In this document: one piece after another, positions 44,644-52,798 of the stretch | How positions within the stretch are numbered: the first letter of the stretch is position 1 | How the letters are laid out: the number at the start of each line of letters is the position of its first letter | Assembly: GCA_902786015.1 (NCBI GenBank) | Contig: CADAAU010000010.1 | Location: 124,001 to 188,000 of the forward strand | Direction of reading: 5' to 3' | From: an uncultured Coriobacteriaceae bacterium | GTDB lineage: Bacteria > Actinomycetota > Coriobacteriia > Coriobacteriales > Atopobiaceae | DNA: 64,000 bases | The notes under the pieces: generated by a model | The model's database searches: none | Told to the model about the DNA's origin: nothing | What the model saw: only the letters and a program-made list of their open reading frames with translations | Program-made: the position numbers and the translations under genes

Positions 44644-44668
44644 GCAATGGGGAGTATCCCCTTTGCTT
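44644..44668. repeat. Right arm of the 25-bp inverted repeat flanking tadA
   Basis: Exact reverse complement of 44147-44171. As a local hairpin it pairs GCAA/TTGC and GGGG/CCCC around AGTAT, followed by TTTT, so it can serve as an intrinsic terminator of the polA-rnhA-tadA transcript. Confidence 0.95.
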
Positions 44669-44719
44669 TTGAATTGTGGGTGTTTTACGGTGTGGGCGCG
44701 GTTGAGCCATACTTAGGCT

Positions 44720-46336
44720 ATGGATAATTCATTTGCCGAGCTCGGGCTCAACGAGCATATACTTGCCGGGGTCGAGGCCCTTGGCTTTACTACTCCGACT
44801 CCCGTCCAGGCTGCTGCGATTCCAGTGGTGCTTGCAGGACGTGACGTGGTTGCTTCCGCACAGACGGGAACCGGTAAGACGGCGGCCTTTGCCTTGCCCG
44901 TTCTGCAAAACATCTTGCCTGCGTCACGTGCCGTGCGTACAGAACTTGTCGCGCAGCTATGTGACGAATCCGAAGGAGAGGACAACGGCGCTGACGTGTT
45001 GGCCGATGCTGTGACCGACGACTCGCTGTCTGTTCCCGCTGAGGTGGATGACGGGGCAAAAAAGCCTATTCGGCGACGTCGCAGGCGTCATCACAAGAAG
45101 GCTCCAACGCCCCCGAACTCTTCGCAAGAGGAGGGACAACCCAAGGAGGGTGACAAAAGCGGTCCTGAAGACGATGCTTCCGCAGGCAACGCTGCGGTTG
45201 ACAGTAAGCCCAAGCGACGCAGAAGGCGCCGCAAGAAGCGGAAGCCGAATCCCGCTCCCACCGACCGTCGCAAGAATCCCGACGCCAAACCCTTTGGCCC
45301 GTTTGCCCTTGTCATCACTCCCACGCGCGAGCTCGCGCAACAGATTGACCGCGTGGTGTCGGCGGTGTGCGAGCACACGGGACAAAAAGCCGTCATCGTG
45401 ATGGGCGGCGCCAAGTTCGAGCGACAAATCCGCGGACTCGAGGCGGGCTGTGACATGCTCGTGGCCACGCCGGGTCGCCTCATAGACCTCATGGAGCACG
45501 ACCACGTTGACTTGAGCCATGTGGAGGTGCTCGTGCTAGATGAGGCAGACCGCATGCTCGACATGGGCTTTTGGCCTAGTGTGCGCCGCATCATGGCAGC
45601 GCTTCCGAGCAAGCGGCAGAACTTGCTCTTCTCGGCAACGATTCCCCCCAGCATCAAGTCGACCATCGACACGATGCTCGACGATCCTGCGTACATCGAA
45701 ATTGCGCGCGTTGGGCAGACCGCCGACACCGTGGAGGAGCATCTTTGTCCCGTAACGCAGGGACAAAAGACCCAGCTCTTGCAGGAGCTCATTCGAAGCG
45801 GTGGAGCGGAGCCAGGAACGACGCCCGAGCGCGTGCTGGTCTTTTGCCGTACCAAACAGCGCACCGATGACGTGAGCCGTACGCTCAAAGCGGCTGGCCT
45901 CGGCGTGGACGTGATGCATTCCGACCGTCCCCAAAAGGCGCGTGAGCGGGCGTTGGCGAAGTTCCGTGCCGGAAAGTGCCAGGTCTTGGTGGCGACCGAC
46001 GTCATGAGCCGCGGCATTGACGTAAGCGGCATCGATGCCGTGGTCAACTTTGATGTCCCACTCGATCCCGAGGACTACGTGCACCGCATTGGTCGTACCG
46101 GACGTGCCGGTGCGACAGGGCATGCCTACACGTTTGTAGCACCCGATGAGATTACCCCGCTCCGCGAAATCGAGTACTTTACTGGAAAGCTCGTACCTAC
46201 GTGGGACCTTCCGGGATTCGACTACGACGAGGGGCGTATCGTGCCCGGAGCCACACGCGGGACCACCAAGCCCAAGCGTACCATGTTCGCCGGTTCGCGC
46301 GCACGGAGCCGAGGACGCTACGGTCGTCATTATTAG
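44720..46336 (+). CDS. DEAD-box RNA helicase with polybasic insertion
   Basis: 538 aa. Q motif (FTTPTPVQ), motif I AQTGTGKT (47-54), Ia PTRELAQQ (201-208), TPGRLIDL, DEADRMLDMGF, SAT, and VI HRIGRTGRAG are all present. Between motifs I and Ia lies an insert of about 120 residues (68-190), acidic first and then with two Arg/Lys clusters (RRRRRRHHKK; KRRRRRRKKRK). A short basic tail RARSRGRYGRHY ends the protein. It likely unwinds RNA in ribosome assembly or cold adaptation; the insert may bind RNA. Same strand as tadA but after the likely terminator. Confidence 0.93.
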   Translation: MDNSFAELGLNEHILAGVEALGFTTPTPVQAAAIPVVLAGRDVVASAQTGTGKTAAFALPVLQNILPASRAVRTELVAQLCDESEGEDNGADVLADAVTDDSLSVPAEVDDGAKKPIRRRRRRHHKKAPTPPNSSQEEGQPKEGDKSGPEDDASAGNAAVDSKPKRRRRRRKKRKPNPAPTDRRKNPDAKPFGPFALVITPTRELAQQIDRVVSAVCEHTGQKAVIVMGGAKFERQIRGLEAGCDMLVATPGRLIDLMEHDHVDLSHVEVLVLDEADRMLDMGFWPSVRRIMAALPSKRQNLLFSATIPPSIKSTIDTMLDDPAYIEIARVGQTADTVEEHLCPVTQGQKTQLLQELIRSGGAEPGTTPERVLVFCRTKQRTDDVSRTLKAAGLGVDVMHSDRPQKARERALAKFRAGKCQVLVATDVMSRGIDVSGIDAVVNFDVPLDPEDYVHRIGRTGRAGATGHAYTFVAPDEITPLREIEYFTGKLVPTWDLPGFDYDEGRIVPGATRGTTKPKRTMFAGSRARSRGRYGRHY

Positions 46337-46407
46337 ACGCGTGTCATCAGCTGGGACACAAAGCATGAAGTGTCCCGAAATCGGTATTACAAAGCAGGGA
46401 GACACCC

Positions 46408-47673
46408 ATGAAGCAGGTGCGACCATATCCACGCCTCACCATCTCGCGCAAAGCTGCTCGTTCCTTGAAAACGGGGCATCAGTGGGTGTTTGCCTCGGAG
46501 ATACTTGACTCCGAACCAGTGCCCAACGGCTCTGTGGTCGATCTCGTCGAAGAAAACGGAACATGGCAGGGGGCGGCGCTCGTCTCGCAGCTCAGTACGA
46601 TTCGTGCCCGCGTCGTAACGAGAAACCCCAACGATCGCATGGACGAGGCGTTTTGGCGTCGACGTATCTCGTGGGCGTGGGAGCATCGCCTCGCTACCAT
46701 GGGGCGACGTGCCCTGCCGGATTGCGAGGCGGACATCACATGCTGTCGCGTCCTGTTCTCCGAAGCAGACGGCATGCCTGGCCTAGTCGTTGACAAGTAC
46801 GAGGACGTTTTGGTAACGCAAGTTGGTACGGTCGGTATGGAACAGCTTCGCGATGTGCTGTACCCATTGCTGCTCGACGTGCTGTCCGCCTCCGGCCATA
46901 CCATACGTGGCATCTACGAACGAAACGATTCATCCGTACGTGACAAGGAGGGTCTGTCGCGCTATCAGGGATGGTGGAGTGGTGCCGATGCTGCGGACGA
47001 ACGCCTCGTTGTGCGTGAGAACGGGATTCGATACGACCTCGACCTTGCAAATAGCCAAAAGACCGGTTTCTTTTTAGACCAAAAGTACAACCGTCGTGCT
47101 GTACGTGAAATCTCGCATGGCAGGCGCGTTCTCGACTGCTTCTGTCATGTGGGGCCATTCGGGCTTAACGCTCTGGCTGGTGGTGCGGAGTTCGTGAGGT
47201 TCGTGGATGTGAGTGGCACTGCGATTGACCTCGCACGTCAGAACGCGCGTCTCAACGGGTATGCGGAAGACGAAGGGCGACTTGGCTTTACCCAAGCCGA
47301 CGTGCTCGAATACCTTCCCGCACTTCGCAATCGGCAACACATGCGCGAGGAAGGTGGCCCGTTCGACCTCATCGTGCTGGATCCTCCCGCCTTTACCAAG
47401 AGCCGATCCACCGTGCGCAACGCCATGCATGGATATCGCGAGCTGAATGAGGCTGCGCTCAGGCTGCTGCCGCGTGGCGGCTACCTCGCGACGTGCAGCT
47501 GCTCCCAGCATATGACGCGCGATCTGCTCGCGCGGGTCGTGGCGGAGGCGGCACATGCCACTGGGCGGCAGCTCAAGCAGGTGGAGGAGCGCCAACAGGC
47601 ACCCGATCATCCCATACTGTGGGGCTTTCCGCAAAGCCACTACCTAGACTTCTTCGTCTTTCAAGCAATTTAG
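46408..47673 (+). CDS. RlmI-like 23S rRNA (cytosine-5) methyltransferase
   Basis: 421 aa. N-terminal PUA domain (LTISRKAARSLKTGHQWVFASEI), an EEHD-like middle, and a C-terminal Rossmann methyltransferase with SAM loop LDCFCHVGPFGLNAL and catalytic-loop LDPPAFTKS; CSCS near the end holds the likely catalytic cysteine. Matches RlmI/YccW, which methylates 23S rRNA C1962 in E. coli. Start follows AGGGAGA. A 7-bp hairpin (about 46351-46374) separates it from the helicase. Confidence 0.9.
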   Translation: MKQVRPYPRLTISRKAARSLKTGHQWVFASEILDSEPVPNGSVVDLVEENGTWQGAALVSQLSTIRARVVTRNPNDRMDEAFWRRRISWAWEHRLATMGRRALPDCEADITCCRVLFSEADGMPGLVVDKYEDVLVTQVGTVGMEQLRDVLYPLLLDVLSASGHTIRGIYERNDSSVRDKEGLSRYQGWWSGADAADERLVVRENGIRYDLDLANSQKTGFFLDQKYNRRAVREISHGRRVLDCFCHVGPFGLNALAGGAEFVRFVDVSGTAIDLARQNARLNGYAEDEGRLGFTQADVLEYLPALRNRQHMREEGGPFDLIVLDPPAFTKSRSTVRNAMHGYRELNEAALRLLPRGGYLATCSCSQHMTRDLLARVVAEAAHATGRQLKQVEERQQAPDHPILWGFPQSHYLDFFVFQAI

Positions 47674-47795
47674 GAGTGGTGCAAACCAGCCCGAATCGTT
47701 GGGCTTCATTAAAGAGCGTACTATCTCATTGCGGACCTCGCTGATGGCCGGTCTGCGCTATCATGGAGCGATACGTATCGTAGACAGGAGCCTCC

Positions 47796-48767
47796 ATGCC
47801 CATCAACGTTGCCGACGGACTGCCCGCAAAGCAGATACTGCACGAGGAACGCATCTTTGCCCTTGAGGAAGAGATTGCTAGCAACCAGCAGATTCGTCCT
47901 CTAAAGGTTGCCATACTCAACCTCATGCCCAAAAAAGTCGAAACGGAGACGCAGCTTTTGCGCCTCATCTCAAAGACTCCCATTCAGGTCGATTGTGACT
48001 TCATGCGGGTGACGAGTCACACGTCTAAAAATGTCTCTGCGGACCACCTCATCAAGTTCTACGACACTTTCGAGTCGTTCGAAAACAAGAACTACGATGG
48101 GCTCATTATCACCGGCGCTCCGGTGGAGCACTTGGCGTTTGAGGAGGTGGACTATTGGGACGAGTTCTGCGCCATCGTGGACTGGAGTCAAAAGCACGTG
48201 TTTTCTACCATGAGTCTGTGCTGGGGAGCGCTTGGTGCCCTTTTCCACCTGTATGGCATACGCAAGCGGAGCTTGCCTTCCAAGCTGTTTGGCGTATTCC
48301 CGCAGCGGCTTTGTGACGAGTACAACTTTCTCACGAATGGGTTTGACGAGGTGCACAATATGCCTCACTCTCGTCATGCGGCCATCGAGACAATTGACCT
48401 TGCTGAGCATCCCGAGCTGCAGGTCTTGAGCGAGGGCTTCGACACGGGTCCGGCGCTCGTCGCGACGCGTGACTTCCACGAGATTTACGTTACGGGTCAC
48501 TTCGAGTATGGGCGCGACACGTTGGCCGACGAATACTGGCGTGACTTCCACAAGGGATTGCCCATCAAGATGCCTTACAACTATTTCCCTGACAACAACC
48601 CCGAGAATCAGCCCATCTTTACGTGGCGAGCACACGCAAACTTGTTGTATCGGAATTGGATTAACTGGGTGTACCAGATGACGCCTTATGAGCTGAATTG
48701 CATTCCGCACGAGATTGCGCGCCTACACGAAGAGTTGAAGAGAGACGGTGTTGTGGAGAAGTTCTAA
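47796..48767 (+). CDS. metA: Homoserine O-acyltransferase MetA, predicted acetyl-CoA type
   Basis: Acylates homoserine in methionine synthesis. 323 aa with MPINVADGLPA start, catalytic Cys142 (SLCWGA) and TGHFEYGRDTL (catalytic His/Glu). Residue 111 in ITGAPVEHLAF is Glu; in this family Glu111 goes with acetyl-CoA and Gly111 with succinyl-CoA, so acetylation is predicted. No SAM-responsive riboswitch or T-box could be recognised in the 120-bp upstream gap. The product feeds direct sulfhydrylation; cysK is found at 58.4 kb. Confidence 0.93.
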   Translation: MPINVADGLPAKQILHEERIFALEEEIASNQQIRPLKVAILNLMPKKVETETQLLRLISKTPIQVDCDFMRVTSHTSKNVSADHLIKFYDTFESFENKNYDGLIITGAPVEHLAFEEVDYWDEFCAIVDWSQKHVFSTMSLCWGALGALFHLYGIRKRSLPSKLFGVFPQRLCDEYNFLTNGFDEVHNMPHSRHAAIETIDLAEHPELQVLSEGFDTGPALVATRDFHEIYVTGHFEYGRDTLADEYWRDFHKGLPIKMPYNYFPDNNPENQPIFTWRAHANLLYRNWINWVYQMTPYELNCIPHEIARLHEELKRDGVVEKF

Positions 48768-48790
48768 CGGGAAGTCTAAGGAGGAGAGAA

Positions 48791-49999
48791 ATGACGACGG
48801 CCAAGACATCGGACAAAGGTCTCATGCTCAAGGTGGGGTTGTTGTCCATCTCGATTACCATGGGCACGCAGATGGCGATCTCGCCGGCATTGCCCGACAT
48901 CATGACGGCCTTTCCAGAAAAGACGACCACGCAGGTCGAGACGCTCACCACGGTGCAATCCATCACGGGTCTGATTTTTGTGCTCCTCTGTCCTCTTATC
49001 GCAAGTTTCTTGGGCAAGAAGCGCACCGTCGTTTTGGGCCTGCTCGTAGCGGGCATCGCCGGCATCACGCCGCTGCTGGAGGGTTTCTTGGGATTCATGC
49101 AGCTGCCGAGCCTCATCGTGTTTCGCATTATGTGGCTCTCGCGCTTGGTGTATGGCGGGGGAGTGGGTCTGGTTTGCGGCTTGGCAGTCTCGATGATCGG
49201 CGACTTCTTTGAGGGTGACGAGCGTGCCATGCTCATGGGCGTGCGCACATCCATGGAGACACTCGGTCAGGTGGCGACGACGGCTCTTGCTGGCGTGCTC
49301 CTTGCGTTTGGGTGGCAAGCTCCCTTTGCGGTGTATGGGATCATCTTCATATTGCTCGCCCTCTTTGTGGTGGGTGTGCCTGCTGATATCCCGACCTCAA
49401 ATCGCTCGGCAACTACCGCGTCAGGCGGTGGTGGACCGCAGGCGGTTCCTGTATCGGTGCTCGTGATGTGCGCACTCAACTTCTTGTTCATGACCTGCTA
49501 CTGCGGTATCAACGTGCGCATTCCCTCGATTGTCACCGAGGGAGGGTTTGGCACTGCGGCTCAATCGAGTCTTGTGATTTCTGCGTTGGCGATCTGTGGC
49601 CTGTTGTGTGGACTCGTGTTTGGCAAGGTATTTGAGGCACTGCGGGGCAAGACCCCTGCACTTGGCGCCATATTGCTTGGTTTGGGTTGCTTTTTGGCCG
49701 GCATCGCGTCCTCGCTTCCCATCATGTTCTTGTCGGGCATACTTTGTGGTGCCGCATATCCGCTGTTCATCTCGTACATCATGAATCATGTGAGCGAAAT
49801 CGCTCCAAAGAGTTCGGTGATGCTTTGCACGTCGCTCTGCGTGTCGAGCGGCTTCTTGGCCTCATTCTTTTCGCCCTACATCCTCATATTCGTCGGGAAT
49901 GTAGTGGGTGAGGCTGCAGCGGCCCCCTTCGTGCCTTATGCCCTGATGCTCGCAGGTATCGCTGCCTTGTGCTTATTCCTGTATGGGCGCAAACGCTAG
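48791..49999 (+). CDS. Major facilitator superfamily transporter
   Basis: 402 aa with about 12 hydrophobic segments and the loop-2 motif region ASFLGKKRTVVLGLL. N-terminal TM1 includes MGTQMAISPALPDIM, resembling drug/metabolite exporters of the MFS. Substrate unknown. The ATG at 48791 follows GGAGGAGAG; an upstream frame extends into metA and is rejected. It starts 23 bp after metA, so the two are probably one transcript, but functional linkage is uncertain. Confidence 0.88.
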   Translation: MTTAKTSDKGLMLKVGLLSISITMGTQMAISPALPDIMTAFPEKTTTQVETLTTVQSITGLIFVLLCPLIASFLGKKRTVVLGLLVAGIAGITPLLEGFLGFMQLPSLIVFRIMWLSRLVYGGGVGLVCGLAVSMIGDFFEGDERAMLMGVRTSMETLGQVATTALAGVLLAFGWQAPFAVYGIIFILLALFVVGVPADIPTSNRSATTASGGGGPQAVPVSVLVMCALNFLFMTCYCGINVRIPSIVTEGGFGTAAQSSLVISALAICGLLCGLVFGKVFEALRGKTPALGAILLGLGCFLAGIASSLPIMFLSGILCGAAYPLFISYIMNHVSEIAPKSSVMLCTSLCVSSGFLASFFSPYILIFVGNVVGEAAAAPFVPYALMLAGIAALCLFLYGRKR

Positions 50000-50033
50000 T
50001 CATGCGCTTTATCACAACTTGACAAACCATATG

Positions 50034-50067
50034 CCTCGGGTGTTTCGCTCGGGGCGTTTTTGTTTTA
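50034..50067 (+). terminator. Intrinsic terminator after the MFS gene
   Basis: GCCTCG (50034-50039) pairs with CGGGGC (50050-50055) with one G-U pair, followed by GTTTTTGTTTT. It lies 35 bp after the transporter stop and ahead of the acyl-CoA synthetase remnant. Confidence 0.75.
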
Positions 50068-50104
50068 TCCTAGGTTGCTATGTCAACGCCTAAGGAGGCA
50101 ACCT

Positions 50105-51722
50105 GTGATAGTTCCCGACATGTTGCGGCTGAATGCCGCAAAGTATCCCAACGAGGTCGCGCTCGTGGAGGTCAATCCCGAGCGGCAAGAGGATCGCCAC
50201 ATTACATGGCGAGAGTACGACTTGGTCGAGACCACCGAAGACGAGCCGTATCGACGCGAAATCACGTGGTCGGTTTTTGACGAGCGATCGAACCGCCTGG
50301 CAAACCTGTTGCTCTCTCGCGGTGTGCACAAAGGCGACAAGGTGGCAATCCTGCTGTACAACTGCATCGAGTGGTTGCCCATCTACTTTGGCATACTCAA
50401 GACCGGGGCTACGGCCGTGCCTCTGAACTTTAGGTACTCTGCAGACGAGATTGCCTACTGCATGGACAAGGCCGACGTTGACGTGCTCTTGTTTGGTCCC
50501 GAGTTCATCGGCCGTGTGGAAGAGATTGTGCCGCTCGTACAGACCGGACGTCTGCTGTTCTATGTGGGAGATGATTGCCCAACTTGGGCCGAGAGCTATC
50601 GCGAGCTAGAGGCACTGTGCTCAAGCCACGACCCGCAAATTCCGTTGTTTGCCGAAGACGATGCCGCCATATACTTTAGCTCAGGCACCACAGGCTTCCC
50701 CAAGGCCATTCTCCACAACCACGAGAGCCTTACGCAGGCGGCCGAAATGGAGGCCGTGCACCACAACACGACGCACGACGATGTGTTCCTGTGCATTCCT
50801 CCGCTCTATCACACCGGTGCTAAGTTCCATTGGATGGGTAGCCTTACATGCGGGTCGCGGGCGGTGTTGTTGCGCGGCGTCAGCCCTCAGTTCATCTTTG
50901 ATACGGTGAGTCGAGAGCGGTGTACAATCGTGTGGCTGTTGGTGCCGTGGGTGCAAGATATCCTTACTGCTATCGAGCGCGGCGATTTGAGGCTCGAGGA
51001 GTTCGAGCTCGACCAGTGGCGTCTGATGCACGTGGGTGCTCAGCCAGTTCCCAAGAGTCTCATCCAGCGCTGGAAGGAAGTCTTTCCGCATCACGACTAC
51101 GACACGAACTATGGTCTTTCGGAGTGTGCACCTGGGTATCGAGAACATCGATCACGTGGGTGCCATTGGCGTACCGGGATACCGCTGGGAGTGCAAGATT
51201 GTGGGTGAAGACGGCCATCAGGTGCGTCAGGGTGAAGTCGGCGAGCTGTGCGTCAAGGGTCCGGGCCTCATGACTTGCTACTACAACGACCCTGAGGCGA
51301 CGGCCGAGACGCTCATCGACGGCTGGCTCCACACGGGTGACATGGCGCAGCAAGATGACGAAGGCTTCTATTGGCTCGTCGACCGCAAGAAGGACGTCAT
51401 CATCACAGGAGGCGAGAACCTCTATCCTGTTCAGATTGAGGACTTCCTGCAGGGATACTTCGCAATTCAGGATGTCGCAGTTATCGGTCTTCCCGATGAG
51501 CGTCTGGGAGAGATCGCGGCAGCCATCATTGAGCTCAAGCCAGGTCGTGGGGCGACCGAGGCCGACATCATGGACTACTGCCGCAAGCTTCCGCGTTACA
51601 AGCGTCCGCGCAAGATTATCTTTGCTGACGTCCCGCGCAACGCTACCGGGAAGATCGAGAAACCACTCCTGCGCGAGCGCTACGGTGCCACCGGCCTCGT
51701 GGGCAAGGAGAGCAACCGCTAG
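50105..51722 (+). pseudogene. AMP-forming acyl-CoA synthetase, broken by a small deletion
   Basis: The N-terminal frame (GTG at 50105, 6 bp after AAGGAGG) runs through the adenylation motifs FSSGTTGFPKAILHNH and YGLSE. At about 51120-51132 the frame changes; the other frame continues with VHLGIENIDHVGAIGVPG, GWLHTGD and RKKDVIITGGENLYP to 51722, ending in the PRNATGKIEKP Lys motif. The codons normally following YGLSE (about five or six) are missing, so a small out-of-frame deletion removed part of motif A5. Both halves are otherwise full. Likely inactive; formerly an acid-CoA ligase. Confidence 0.85.
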
Positions 51723-51755
51723 CATGAGCGCCTCTTGCTATGATTTGGTTTAGAG

Positions 51756-51794
51756 GCACACCTCCTTGCCTATGCATGAGGCAAGGAGGTGTGC
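51756..51794 (+). terminator. Intrinsic terminator after the acyl-CoA synthetase remnant
   Basis: A perfect 15-bp stem (51756-51770 with 51780-51794) around a 9-nt loop is followed by TTCTATTCT. It starts 33 bp after the stop codon. Confidence 0.8.
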
Positions 51795-51866
51795 TTCTAT
51801 TCTATGTGATATGTTGCCTCACATAGTTTTGTTGATGCGTCTGAATGACGCAAGAAAGGACGCCTT

Positions 51867-52343
51867 ATGACACTTGTAGCTCCAGGTGCTCACGTAATTG
51901 GAGATGTGACCTTCGGGGAGGGTTGCTCCGTTTGGTATAACGCCGTCGTGCGTGGTGATGAGTCTCCCATTCGCGTGGGGAATCTCACCAACATTCAAGA
52001 CAACGCTGTCATCCACGTTGACGCGACCCACTCTGTGACGTTGGGCAATGGCGTAACCATCGGTCATGGCGCTGTCGTTCATGGCGCGACGGTTGGTGAC
52101 AACACTGTCATTGGCATGGGAGCAGTCGTTCTCAATGGTGCGCGTATAGGTACTAATTGCATTGTCGCAGCGGGAGCCGTGATTCCCGAAGGACGCAAAG
52201 TCCATGATGGCACCATAGTCTATGGAAATCCCGCACGTAAGCTGCGTAAGATGGAGGTCGAGGACATAGACGGTAACGTCCATAACGCAAAGAACTATCT
52301 GGAGCTGGCAAAGAACCAGCCGGTAGTGTGGAGCGAACTGTAG
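51867..52343 (+). CDS. Gamma-class carbonic anhydrase-like hexapeptide protein
   Basis: 158 aa made of left-handed beta-helix hexapeptide repeats (VIGDVTFGEGCSVWYNAVVRGD, shown in part; IGHGAVVHGATVGDNTVIGMGAVV). The three family His positions that bind the metal are suggested by IHVD and IGHGAVVHG. Members of the YrdA/PaaY group often lack strong carbonic anhydrase activity, so the reaction is uncertain. Start follows AAAGGA. Monocistronic, between two terminators or gaps. Confidence 0.88.
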   Translation: MTLVAPGAHVIGDVTFGEGCSVWYNAVVRGDESPIRVGNLTNIQDNAVIHVDATHSVTLGNGVTIGHGAVVHGATVGDNTVIGMGAVVLNGARIGTNCIVAAGAVIPEGRKVHDGTIVYGNPARKLRKMEVEDIDGNVHNAKNYLELAKNQPVVWSEL

Positions 52344-52405
52344 CGCGCATGCGTCTTCGTAGGCTAGAATCGAAGGGATTCGTCAACGTATGACGGGAGG
52401 CTACC

Positions 52406-52774
52406 ATGAGTACCAAACCCATCCTTTTTGTACAGTATCCGCGCTGCACGACGTGCAAACGTGCACATAAATGGCTCGACGAGCACGGAGTTACATATGA
52501 TGTTCGTCATATTGTGGAGCAAGCTCCCACTGCGCAGGAGCTTGCCTCATGGATTGCTACCAGTGGTCTGCCTCTGCGACGTTTCTTCAATACGAGCGGA
52601 AAAAAGTATCGCGAGCTAAACATGAAGGACCGGTTCGCTCAAGGAATCAGTGATGAGGAGTGCATCGAGCTTCTGGCTAGCGACGGCATGCTCGTTAAGC
52701 GTCCCATTGTGGTGGGGGATGACTTCGTACTCGTAGGCTTCAAGGAGTCCGAATGGGCTGAGGTGCTCCTTTAG
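52406..52774 (+). CDS. ArsC/Spx-family thioredoxin-fold protein
   Basis: 122 aa with the N-terminal CxxC motif in YPRCTTCKRAHKWLDEHG and the downstream LKRPIVV-like MLVKRPIVVGDDFVLVGF. Length and pattern match the ArsC/YffB/Spx family. The Arg that would define arsenate reductases is not clear, and no ars genes are nearby, so a regulator-like or glutathione-independent reductase role is equally possible. Confidence 0.85.
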   Translation: MSTKPILFVQYPRCTTCKRAHKWLDEHGVTYDVRHIVEQAPTAQELASWIATSGLPLRRFFNTSGKKYRELNMKDRFAQGISDEECIELLASDGMLVKRPIVVGDDFVLVGFKESEWAEVLL

Positions 52775-52798
52775 TAGATAAGTTGGAGTGTGGCGATT

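Noticed and set aside
51036..51722. Independent small acyl-CoA ligase gene
   Set aside because: It is the C-terminal half of the broken synthetase that starts at 50105; its N-terminal codons overlap the upstream frame out of frame.
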